NCBI GenBank assembly: GCA_021129785.1
Contig: JAJOKQ010000004.1
Span: 1 to 6,299 of the forward strand
DNA: 6,299 nt
Direction of reading: 5' to 3'
Origin: Clostridiales bacterium
GTDB lineage: Bacteria > Bacillota > Clostridia > Peptostreptococcales > NVVX01
The notes below the pieces were generated by a model that saw only the letters and a list, made by a program, of their open reading frames with translations, made no database searches and was not told the origin of the DNA. Of this stretch, positions 1 through 6,299 are shown in pieces (the stretch's first letter is position 1; each line of letters begins with the position of its first letter). The position numbers and the translations under genes are program-made.

Positions 1-54
1 CATGGAAATTTACTCGAAGATATCATAATTAGCAGATCTTTTGAAACTATATAA
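1..54 (+). CDS. 3' end of upstream gene, probably thioredoxin-like [2Fe-2S] ferredoxin (partial)
   Basis: Frame 1 is open from the window edge to a TAA at 52-54 and reads HGNLLEDIIISRSFETI. The stop lies 20 bases before the hydB start, the usual spacing inside an operon. The stretch GNLLEDIII resembles the last strand of thioredoxin-like [2Fe-2S] ferredoxins. It also lines up loosely with GRKLDRLLFV at the end of the same fold in the N-terminus of HydB (residues 86-95). A small protein of this fold often sits just before hydB in clostridial hydrogenase operons. Only 17 residues are visible, so the family is a guess; the end of a HydC/NuoE-like or ATPase gene is not excluded. Confidence 0.45.
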   Translation, partial: HGNLLEDIIISRSFETI

Positions 55-60
55 AATGAA

Positions 61-65
61 GGGAG
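61..65 (+). promoter_or_regulatory. Shine-Dalgarno site of hydB, decides the TTG start
   Basis: GGGAG lies 9 bases before the TTG at 75-77. The first in-frame ATG, at 90-92, is 24 bases from this site and has no site of its own, so the TTG is the better start. Confidence 0.8.
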
Positions 66-74
66 ACTCAAAAA

Positions 75-1868
75 TTGGAAAACTACAGAATGCATTTACT
101 TGTCTGCGGTGGTACAGGATGCCATGCTACAAAAAGCGATACGCTTATTAAAGACTTAAAGAAGGTCCTTACTGATAAAGGGTTGGAAAACGAAATCCAA
201 GTTGTAGAAACTGGGTGTTTTGGTTTTTGCGAAAAGGGTCCCATATTGAAAGTTTACCCAGATAATGTTTTCTATATTGAAGTTCAACCTAGTGACGCAG
301 AAGATATTGTTGAAGAACATGTTATAAAAGGAAGAAAACTAGATAGATTATTGTTTGTAGAGCCTGCTCTAAACCAAAAGCTTGAAGAACAGAGTGATAT
401 GCCCTTTTACAAAAAACAACTAAGAGTAGCCCTTAAAAATTGTGGCTTTATTGATCCAGAAAATATTGATGAATATATTGCATCCGATGGATACCACGCA
501 CTTGGCAAGGTTCTAACTTCTATGACACCCCAAAGCGTTATAGAAGAAATAAAGACTTCTGCTTTACGAGGACGAGGCGGGGGAGGTTTTCCAACTGGTT
601 TAAAATGGGAATTCACGAAAAAATCTACGGCAGAGCAAAAATATATTGTATGTAATGCAGACGAAGGCGATCCTGGAGCTTTCATGGACAGATCAATTTT
701 GGAGGGAGACCCTCATATTGTTCTTGAAGCAATGGCGATTGCTGGCTATGCAGTTGGTGCTAATAAAGGATTTATCTATATTAGAGCGGAGTATCCTCTT
801 GCAATTCAGCGCTTAAGTGTTGCAATACAACAAGCACGTAATTATGGACTTCTTGGAAACGATATTATGGGCACTGGGTTTGATTTTGATGTTGATCTTG
901 ATCTAGGAGCAGGTGCTTTTGTATGCGGTGAAGAAACTGCGTTAATAAAATCCATCGAAGGTAATCGGGGTGAGCCCCTAACAAAACCACCGTTTCCTGC
1001 GCAAAGTGGTATATGGGAAAAACCAACTTGTGTAAATAATGTAGAAACTTTTGCCAATATTCCAGCTATCATCAATAAAGGTGCACTTTGGTTTAAAAAA
1101 ATTGGAACTGAGAAATCTACAGGCACAAAAGTTTTTGCATTAGCTGGGAAAATAAATAACGTTGGTCTTGTTGAAGTGCCAATGGGGATAACAATGCGTG
1201 ATATTATATTCGATATCGGCGGAGGAATAAAAAACAAAAAGCAATTTAAAGCTGTGCAATCTGGTGGACCTTCAGGAGGCTGCATTCCTCTTTCTCATAT
1301 TGACGTACCAGTTGATTATGATTCTCTGCTTTCGATAAGGTCTATGATGGGTTCTGGTGGTCTTATAGTTCTTGACGAAGATGATTGTATGGTTAATGTT
1401 GCCAAATTTTACTTAGAATTTATCATAGATGAATCCTGCGGCAAATGTACGCCTTGCCGTGTAGGCACAAAACGATTGCACGAAATACTAACTAAAATAA
1501 CAGAAGGAAAGGCGACAGAAGAATGCTTGAATACTTTAGTTGAGCTTTCAAATACAATTACAGACACTTCTCTCTGCGGCCTTGGACAAACAGCATCTAA
1601 TCCGGTCCTCAGTACAATTGAGCATTTTCTAGATGAATATAAAGCTCATGTTATTGATAAACGTTGTCCAGCTGGTGTCTGTCAGGAGTTGTTGTCTTAT
1701 ACAGTTCTTTCGAATAAATGTATAGGTTGTACAGCCTGCCTAAGAGCATGCCCAGTTAATTGCATTGAGGGTGCTCCAAAGGAAATACACAAGATTGTAC
1801 AAAGTGATTGTATTAAATGTGGTGCATGCTACGATATCTGTAGATTTGAAGCTATTATTAAAAAATGA
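75..1868 (+). CDS. hydB: HydB, NuoF-like FMN/NAD(H) subunit of [FeFe] hydrogenase
   Basis: This is the diaphorase subunit of a cytosolic HydABC-type hydrogenase. It binds NAD(H) at FMN and passes electrons through Fe-S clusters to HydA. Domains in order are as follows. Residues 6-95 are a thioredoxin-like [2Fe-2S] domain with C11, C16, C48 and C52. The NuoF core carries the glycine-rich FMN loop RGRGGGGFPTGLKW (165-178), NADEGDPGAFMDR (194-206) and the nucleotide-binding GAGAFVCGEETALI (278-291). An SLBB-like segment follows at about 345-430. The N3-type [4Fe-4S] site uses C455, C458, C461 and C501. CPAGVC (C531, C536) is a possible metal site. The C-terminal 2[4Fe-4S] ferredoxin has CIGCTACLRACP (549-560) and CIKCGACYDIC (579-589). 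At 597 aa it is full length for HydB and about 170 residues longer than plain NuoF. The start is TTG with a good ribosome site. An extra cysteine, C563, sits where this ferredoxin type often has alanine. The gene is co-transcribed with hydA. Family assignment is near certain; bifurcating versus NADH-only activity cannot be read from it. Confidence 0.97.
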   Translation: MENYRMHLLVCGGTGCHATKSDTLIKDLKKVLTDKGLENEIQVVETGCFGFCEKGPILKVYPDNVFYIEVQPSDAEDIVEEHVIKGRKLDRLLFVEPALNQKLEEQSDMPFYKKQLRVALKNCGFIDPENIDEYIASDGYHALGKVLTSMTPQSVIEEIKTSALRGRGGGGFPTGLKWEFTKKSTAEQKYIVCNADEGDPGAFMDRSILEGDPHIVLEAMAIAGYAVGANKGFIYIRAEYPLAIQRLSVAIQQARNYGLLGNDIMGTGFDFDVDLDLGAGAFVCGEETALIKSIEGNRGEPLTKPPFPAQSGIWEKPTCVNNVETFANIPAIINKGALWFKKIGTEKSTGTKVFALAGKINNVGLVEVPMGITMRDIIFDIGGGIKNKKQFKAVQSGGPSGGCIPLSHIDVPVDYDSLLSIRSMMGSGGLIVLDEDDCMVNVAKFYLEFIIDESCGKCTPCRVGTKRLHEILTKITEGKATEECLNTLVELSNTITDTSLCGLGQTASNPVLSTIEHFLDEYKAHVIDKRCPAGVCQELLSYTVLSNKCIGCTACLRACPVNCIEGAPKEIHKIVQSDCIKCGACYDICRFEAIIKK

Positions 1869-1870
1869 AA

Positions 1871-1876
1871 GAGGTG
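1871..1876 (+). promoter_or_regulatory. Shine-Dalgarno site of hydA, inside the hydB-hydA junction
   Basis: GAGGTG, a six-base match to the 16S rRNA tail, lies 9 bases before the ATG at 1886-1888. It favours that start over the in-frame ATG at 1865, which overlaps the hydB stop as ATGA but has only A/T-rich sequence before it. Confidence 0.75.
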
Positions 1877-1885
1877 AAAATAAAT

Positions 1886-3622
1886 ATGATTAATCTGACA
1901 ATAAATAGTCGTCAAGTGTCGGTCCCATCAGGTTCTACGATATTAGATGCAGCTAAAAAACTTAATATAAAAATCCCGACTTTATGTCACTTAGAATTAC
2001 ATGATTTAAAGATGGTAAACCAAGTCGCCTCATGTCGTATTTGCGTAGTTGAAGTTGAAGGTCGAAGAAATCTAGCACCTTCTTGCGCTACCCCTGCTAC
2101 TGAAGGAATGATCGTTCGTACCAACACATCAAGATCTGTAAAGGCTAGAAAAACAGTTATGGAATTATTGCTTTCTGACCACCCTAAAGAATGCTTAGTT
2201 TGCCCTAAAAGCATGAACTGTACTTTACAATCGCTAGCTGCAGATTTAGGAATTCACTCGATATGCTGCGAAGGAGAGATGTCCACGTACCCAATTGACA
2301 ATTCTAGCCATGCAATCGTACGAAACTTGGATAAATGCATACTGTGTCGCCGATGTGAAACTATGTGCACTGAGGTCCAAACTGTAAATGTATTTTCTGC
2401 AGTAGGAAGGGGATTTGAGACAGTCGTCTCTACGTCTTTCGATCTTCCAATGAATGAAACCGCTTGTACTTTCTGCGGTCAATGTGTAGCTGTATGTCCT
2501 ACAGGCGCACTCACAGAGGTTAACAATATCCCGAATGTATGGAATGCTTTAAGAGACCCCAACAAGCTTGTAGTCGTGCAAACGGCTCCAGCGGTTCGAA
2601 CTGCTCTTGGCGAGATGTTCAACATGGAAGCAGGAACTTTAGTAACAGGGAAAATGGTAACAGCACTACGCGACTTGGGCTTTGATAAAGTTTTTGATAC
2701 AAATTTTGCTGCAGACTTAACAATTATGGAAGAGGCGAGCGAACTTGTTCACCGCATCCAGCATCGAGGGACTCTACCTATGTTAACAAGTTGTTGCCCT
2801 TCCTGGGTGAAATTTATTGAGCATAATTTTCCTGAAATGCTTGATATACCATCTACCTGTAAATCGCCGCATCAGATGTTTGGAATAATAGTTAAAACAT
2901 ATTTGGCTGAAAAGTTAAATATATTGCCTGCAGATATTGTTTTGGTTTCTATTATGCCTTGTTTGGCCAAAAAATATGAAGCCGGTAGACCTGAGCTGCA
3001 CAATGATGATATTCCTGAAGTGGACATTGTAATAACTACGCGTGAATTAGGTGCGATGCTAAAAGAGGCGGGCATTGATTTATCAATTCTTGAGGATGAC
3101 GACTTTGACAATCCTTTAGGCGAATCTACTGGAGCTGGCACAATTTTCGGAACAACTGGCGGCGTAATAGAAGCTGCGCTTAGAACTGCTTACGAGTGGC
3201 TTACTGATACCCCACTGGAAAAGGTAGAATTCACAGCACTTCGTGGCATGAGTGGTATAAAAGAAGCAACTATACCTATCAACGGTATGAACTTCAAGGT
3301 TGGAGTAGCTCATGGATTAGGCAACGCACGACAATTATTAGAGAATATCAGAGACGGGAAATCTCACTACGATGCTATTGAAATAATGGCTTGCCCTGGA
3401 GGATGTATCGGCGGCGGTGGACAACCATACCATCATGACAATATTGAAGTATTGCATAAACGGATGGAGGCAATTTATCGTGAAGATAGAAATAAAACTC
3501 TCAGAAAGTCGCATGAGAATCCGTATGTCAAAAAACTTTATAACGAATTCTTAGGTGAGCCTTATGGTGAAAAAGCACATAAGTTACTTCATACTACTTA
3601 TACTAAGCGACAAAAATTATAA
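1886..3622 (+). CDS. hydA: HydA, M3-type [FeFe] hydrogenase catalytic subunit
   Basis: This is the cytosolic H2-producing or H2-oxidising subunit and carries the H-cluster. Numbering is from the ATG at 1886 (578 aa). The N-terminal [2Fe-2S] domain has C34, C50, C53 and C67. The His-Cys3 [4Fe-4S] site is H99, C103, C106 and C112. The 2[4Fe-4S] domain has C151, C154, C157, C161 and C194, C197, C200, C204. All three H-cluster signatures are intact: L1 TSCCPSW (301-307), L2 MPCLAKKYE (357-365) and L3 MACPGGCIGGGGQP (501-514). By family comparison the cluster ligands are C304, C359, C503 and C507. E283, E286, C303 and S323 match the proton path known in Clostridium CpI. The C-terminus has the small-subunit-like SHENP and GEPYGEKAHKLLHT motifs. 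No twin-arginine signal is present. It lacks the extra C-terminal [2Fe-2S] domain of the longer Thermotoga HydA. Pairing with hydB points to a HydABC enzyme. An alternative start at 1865 would add seven residues but has no ribosome site. Confidence 0.97.
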   Translation: MINLTINSRQVSVPSGSTILDAAKKLNIKIPTLCHLELHDLKMVNQVASCRICVVEVEGRRNLAPSCATPATEGMIVRTNTSRSVKARKTVMELLLSDHPKECLVCPKSMNCTLQSLAADLGIHSICCEGEMSTYPIDNSSHAIVRNLDKCILCRRCETMCTEVQTVNVFSAVGRGFETVVSTSFDLPMNETACTFCGQCVAVCPTGALTEVNNIPNVWNALRDPNKLVVVQTAPAVRTALGEMFNMEAGTLVTGKMVTALRDLGFDKVFDTNFAADLTIMEEASELVHRIQHRGTLPMLTSCCPSWVKFIEHNFPEMLDIPSTCKSPHQMFGIIVKTYLAEKLNILPADIVLVSIMPCLAKKYEAGRPELHNDDIPEVDIVITTRELGAMLKEAGIDLSILEDDDFDNPLGESTGAGTIFGTTGGVIEAALRTAYEWLTDTPLEKVEFTALRGMSGIKEATIPINGMNFKVGVAHGLGNARQLLENIRDGKSHYDAIEIMACPGGCIGGGGQPYHHDNIEVLHKRMEAIYREDRNKTLRKSHENPYVKKLYNEFLGEPYGEKAHKLLHTTYTKRQKL

Positions 3623-3742
3623 TCTACCGCTTTTCTAGCTGTAAACTTAAAAAAGTTTTTATGTAAATATCGTATTATCACTACTTAAGCCAGAGGTAAG
3701 TTTACTCTGGCTTTTCTTATAAACTCACATAGCGGGTAGATT
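3621..3742. repeat. Imperfect inverted repeat at the stop codons of two convergent genes
   Basis: AATCTACCGCT (3621-3631) and AGCGGGTAGATT (3731-3742) are reverse complements apart from one extra G. Each arm begins within a TAA stop codon, of hydA on one strand and of the DUF6671-like gene on the other. The terminator hairpin lies between them. The long spacing makes it a weak structure by itself; its role is unknown and chance is possible. Confidence 0.5.
3687..3718 (+). terminator. Intrinsic terminator of the hydBA operon
   Basis: AAGCCAGAG (3687-3695) pairs perfectly with CTCTGGCTT (3705-3713) around a nine-base loop, and the 3' arm runs into TTTTCTT. It lies 65 bases after the hydA stop. 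On the other strand the hairpin is followed by AAGTAG rather than a T run, so it should act mainly on the + strand. A weaker A/T hairpin lies just before it (AAACTT 3643-3648 with AAGTTT 3653-3658). Confidence 0.85.
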
Positions 3743-4595
3743 AGGGATTGCAATGCATGCACCTTCCTGCAGATGCTTGCTTTTTTTCAACTTGCTCTTC
3801 CTCGGTGTATGTGCATTTTTTACATGCATATATTTTTGTAGCTACTTCATTCGTTGGACTGCCACAGCTCTCACAAGGTAACCCCACTTTTTTATCGACG
3901 ATTATAAATCCTGGCGCACCGCATATTGTACAACGGGAAAGCATTTTTTTAACCAAGTCTTGCGTAGCTCTTTCGATATTCTCCATTCTAGTTGGATTCG
4001 CACAAGCTCTAGTATCTGCTTCAATAAATACCTTCCCCTTCTTTGAATTATTAACTTCTTGATCGAATATCCTCTTTAACGATTTCCACGTTCTAATTCC
4101 TTTAATGATAGCAGTATTTTCTTCATTGTTTGCTCTTAAAACAATGAAATGACTTGGAAATAGTATTCTCCTTGCAAACTCCTGAACCTCGTGATATTCA
4201 CCTGTTACAATATAATCATAATTAGTTGCTGTCGTTCCACTCTCACCTACTATTTCAATATCATTTTTTTTATCTATTAATATTACAATTTCATAATTCC
4301 AAGGGATAAAAGGAATCACTGGATGCGAACCGAAAATCCCTTCGCTCGCTATTCCAATGTCTAAACCCATTAACTGCATCCCTTTATGCGCTTTTAATCT
4401 TACAGTATCTAACTGGCTACCTTCTCTTTTTACTTCTTTTGTAAAAGTGCCTAATAAATCAGTGTCATAGCTTCTTTCCACAGTGATTTGCAATCCAGTC
4501 TTCTCTTCGATTATTGGGACAATTACACGTTCTTTGTCGTGCTTATTTATTAAAACTGCTTTTCTTTTTTCCCAAAAATATACTTCTTTACTCAT
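3741..4595 (-). CDS. DUF6671-like protein with C-terminal zinc-ribbon, function unknown
   Basis: I recognise the layout as DUF6671, a family with no known function; this rests on memory of the pattern, not a search. With the start at 4595 it has 284 aa. The first 180 or so residues form an alpha/beta core with the conserved-looking TDLLGTFT (45-52), a KAxxGM segment (68-73) and LDIGIASEGIFGSHP (78-92), followed by hydrophobic strands near PFIPWNYEIVILID. DTRACANPTRM (194-204) leads into a helix. The tail has four CxxC pairs at C222/C225, C241/C244, C258/C261 and C279/C282, a double zinc-ribbon. There is no signal peptide or membrane segment, so it is probably cytosolic. The start was chosen because GGAG sits 6 bases before it. 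An in-frame ATG at 4640 would add 15 residues but has no ribosome site, and the added stretch is polar. It lies downstream of the SLH gene and converges on hydA. The conserved acidic and His residues could suit an enzyme, but no reaction can be named. Confidence 0.78.
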   Translation of the reverse strand: MSKEVYFWEKRKAVLINKHDKERVIVPIIEEKTGLQITVERSYDTDLLGTFTKEVKREGSQLDTVRLKAHKGMQLMGLDIGIASEGIFGSHPVIPFIPWNYEIVILIDKKNDIEIVGESGTTATNYDYIVTGEYHEVQEFARRILFPSHFIVLRANNEENTAIIKGIRTWKSLKRIFDQEVNNSKKGKVFIEADTRACANPTRMENIERATQDLVKKMLSRCTICGAPGFIIVDKKVGLPCESCGSPTNEVATKIYACKKCTYTEEEQVEKKQASAGRCMHCNP

Positions 4596-4601
4596 TTTTC
4601 G

Positions 4602-4605
4602 CTCC
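4602..4605 (-). promoter_or_regulatory. Shine-Dalgarno site that decides the DUF6671-like start
   Basis: On the - strand GGAG precedes the ATG at 4595 by six bases. The two other upstream in-frame ATG codons, at 4607 and 4640, have no purine-rich site at a workable distance. Confidence 0.6.
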
Positions 4606-4658
4606 ATTACTTTTATTTGTTCAGATTTGTTATCTTTCATTGCTAAATAAGTGGATGA

Positions 4659-4678
4659 GTTAGATTCTTAGTTCTAAC
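4659..4678 (-). other. Small hairpin in the leader of the DUF6671-like gene
   Basis: GTTAGA (4659-4664) and TCTAAC (4673-4678) form a six-base-pair stem around an eight-base loop. The - strand sequence after it has no T run, so it is not a clear terminator. It lies between the SLH gene stop and the next gene and might be a leader structure or chance. Confidence 0.3.
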
Positions 4679-4691
4679 CCTCATATCCCCA

Positions 4692-4697
4692 ATTATA
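4692..4697 (-). promoter_or_regulatory. Possible promoter -10 for the DUF6671-like gene
   Basis: The - strand reads TATAAT, a perfect sigma-A-type -10, in an A/T-rich stretch about 100 bases before the chosen start. I see no good -35 at 16-18 bases upstream, so the call is weak and read-through from the SLH gene is also possible. Confidence 0.3.
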
Positions 4698-4730
4698 AAA
4701 ATTTTTTCCTATATTAATCGTTACCCCTCT

Positions 4731-6299
4731 CTACCTCGTTGTGCCAAGTGTGAAAATCGTTGATGCTGCTTGTTCTCTAGAAATTAAACCTAGCGTTCCT
4801 TCTAAACGGTTCATATCAACGCTAAATACAGCAGCATTCAAAAATGCTACAATACCATTGCTATTGCGATCTACATCGTCTAGAATATCTCCTGCCATCA
4901 CTGTGTTGTTCAATTTACCATATAGAGAAGATGCTCTTTCTATAAGTAATGCCATTTCTTTTTGAGTTAACTTAGCACTGGGATCAAATTTGCCATCTCC
5001 TCTACCATTAACTATACCTAATTGAAAGGCTGTGTTAATTTCTCTAAAAAAGCTGTTGTCTCTAGTCACATCATCAAATGCTATTGCTGCACTACTATCT
5101 GTTAGCCCGTATGTTCTTAAAAGCCACGCAGTAAATTCCCCTCTTGAAATCTCTTCATCAAGATCTAATTCTTCATTTTTAATAATTCCTTTTCCAAGAA
5201 GTGCATTAACTTTATTCACTGCTCTAGAGTTATTAATGTTGCTAAAAGATTTATTCGATACCATTACCGAGTATTTGCTTAAATTCATTCTAAACACTCT
5301 GACCGTTTTAGTAATAGGATCAAACCATCCACCTACATTTTCCCATTCTAATGTTTCTTCGTTGAACCTAAACACAGTTAAGGCTTTTAAATCTTCGATG
5401 TTCATGTTTTCAAGATCTAAGCTAGAAACGTCAAACCTCATTTCTATTGGCTCATCAAAGTTAGTAACGTGCTCTCCATCAACAACTACTTTAATTTCTA
5501 GTTTCTCTAACTCATCAAATGCCTGTAAACTATTGTCAATCTCTATTTCATCAGATGCAATTACATTTGCAGCTATTGCTACTCTACTACCCTCTAACGA
5601 GGCTAAAACCTGCTGGTTTAAAGATATACTATTATGACCCATATCAAATGTAACAGTTTCAATACCACTCTCTTCAATTTTCGCTATCACTTCTGCATTC
5701 ATTTCTATTTTTCGATTCAACACCTCTTCGCCCATCTCTGATAGTACAATAGTTAGTTCAGGCAAAAGTTCAGTATCATCTTCATCCCTTAAATCTTCTA
5801 GTTTACTTTCTAATATCTTCTTTTTTTCAATAAGTCTATCCACCTCTGCATCGACATCTGAAAAGTCAATAATAGCGTGCGCACTACCATTTTCAAAATT
5901 TACAGTTTGTTCATCAAGGACAACTTTCCTAACGATAGATAAATAATTATTTGCTATTTCAATAATCTCTTTTCTAATAATTTCAGTATTGTCTTCATCA
6001 TAGATCGCATTTTCTAGTTCTATCATATCATCTAGCAACTCTAAAAAATATTCTTCCTCAATTTGAACACCAGCATTATTCAATATAAAATCAATTTTAA
6101 TTAAAGCCTCATGCGTAGTTGTCAGAAAATACTCGCGTTTCGAATCTTCCTCCTCAATCTTATTTATAAGTTCTTCCACTATGCTCTCTATAATTTCAAC
6201 ACTATTCTCACTACTAAATTCATTTTCATCTTCACCCATAATAAACATGTCTAATGTTTCTAACAACTCTTCTATTTCTTCATCAATATACTCGTCTTC
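4731..6299 (-). CDS. SLH-domain surface protein with acidic N-terminal region (partial, start outside window)
   Basis: The frame is open to the window edge, so the visible 522 residues are the C-terminal part; the in-frame TTG at 6266 is probably internal. The secretion signal, if any, is outside. Residues 1-210 are helical and very rich in Glu and Asp, with a likely coiled coil at about 153-175 (LIEKKKILESKLEDL). Residues 214-351 resemble the beta-rich domain seen before SLH repeats in many S-layer proteins: GIETVTFDMG, then LTVFRFNEETLEWENVGGWF and ending LSKYSVMVS. SLH repeats follow at about 358-399, 407-461 and 462-522. Such repeats hold proteins to secondary cell-wall polymers or peptidoglycan. 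The second repeat is clearest (AFDDV, then GIVNGRGDGKFDP). The TRAE-like motifs read SRGE, TQKE and SREQ, and the third repeat has lost the GxxxG-type loop. The expected role is an S-layer or cell-surface protein; its exact task is unknown. Stop is TAG at 4731-4733. Confidence 0.9.
   Translation of the reverse strand, partial: EDEYIDEEIEELLETLDMFIMGEDENEFSSENSVEIIESIVEELINKIEEEDSKREYFLTTTHEALIKIDFILNNAGVQIEEEYFLELLDDMIELENAIYDEDNTEIIRKEIIEIANNYLSIVRKVVLDEQTVNFENGSAHAIIDFSDVDAEVDRLIEKKKILESKLEDLRDEDDTELLPELTIVLSEMGEEVLNRKIEMNAEVIAKIEESGIETVTFDMGHNSISLNQQVLASLEGSRVAIAANVIASDEIEIDNSLQAFDELEKLEIKVVVDGEHVTNFDEPIEMRFDVSSLDLENMNIEDLKALTVFRFNEETLEWENVGGWFDPITKTVRVFRMNLSKYSVMVSNKSFSNINNSRAVNKVNALLGKGIIKNEELDLDEEISRGEFTAWLLRTYGLTDSSAAIAFDDVTRDNSFFREINTAFQLGIVNGRGDGKFDPSAKLTQKEMALLIERASSLYGKLNNTVMAGDILDDVDRNSNGIVAFLNAAVFSVDMNRLEGTLGLISREQAASTIFTLGTTR

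Noticed and set aside
842..1285. A 147-codon open frame on the - strand inside hydB
   Set aside because: It lies wholly opposite the conserved NuoF core and shows no domain or ribosome site that I can see.
3643..3660. A/T-only hairpin after hydA as the main terminator
   Set aside because: The stem is six weak base pairs; the GC-containing hairpin at 3687-3713 with a T tail is far better.
3752..3763. TGCATGCA palindrome as an operator
   Set aside because: It lies within the codons for the final CxxC of the DUF6671-like protein and is explained by coding.
3748..4062. A 104-codon + strand frame opposite the zinc-ribbon of the DUF6671-like gene
   Set aside because: The - strand frame has four ordered CxxC pairs and family-like motifs; this frame looks like its shadow.
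5032..5637. A 201-codon open frame on the + strand, antisense to the SLH gene
   Set aside because: It is Ser/Leu-rich, as expected from the reverse complement of an acidic protein, has no recognisable domain, and the opposite strand encodes clear SLH and beta-domain motifs.
6264..6266. TTG as the start of the SLH protein
   Set aside because: The frame stays open for 11 more codons to the window edge with the same acidic composition, there is no ribosome site before it, and no signal peptide follows, which a surface protein would need.

Overview
The window reads as chromosomal DNA from an anaerobic, AT-rich bacterium, most likely a Bacillota of the Clostridia or Negativicutes type. The grounds are strong Shine-Dalgarno sites, a TTG start, a cytosolic multi-subunit [FeFe] hydrogenase and an S-layer-homology (SLH) surface protein. 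This placement is inference; there is no rRNA or marker gene in view.

Left half, + strand (1-3622): the 3' end of a hydrogenase operon. A 17-residue tail of an upstream gene (probably a thioredoxin-like [2Fe-2S] ferredoxin) is followed by hydB (NuoF-like FMN/NAD(H) subunit, 597 aa, TTG start) and hydA (M3-type [FeFe] hydrogenase catalytic subunit, 578 aa). hydB and hydA overlap or nearly touch, so they are surely co-transcribed. Together they form the NADH-linked part of a HydABC-type enzyme, either electron-bifurcating (NADH plus reduced ferredoxin to H2, or the reverse) or purely NADH-dependent. HydC and the maturases HydE, HydF and HydG are not in the window. A good intrinsic terminator ends the operon at about 3687-3718.

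Right half, - strand (3741-6299): two genes convergent with the hydrogenase operon. The upstream one (4731 to beyond 6299) is the C-terminal 522 residues of an acidic SLH-domain surface protein, cut by the window edge. Downstream of it is a DUF6671-like protein of unknown function (284 aa with the best start) with a four-CxxC zinc-ribbon tail. The spacer between them holds a possible promoter -10 and a small hairpin. Neither gene has an obvious functional link to the hydrogenase.

I saw no tRNA, rRNA, CRISPR array, insertion sequence, phage gene or attachment site. I did not find a convincing new system. The least understood items are the DUF6671-like protein, the acidic SLH protein with degenerate SLH repeats, and an inverted repeat that begins at the stop codons of the two convergent genes.
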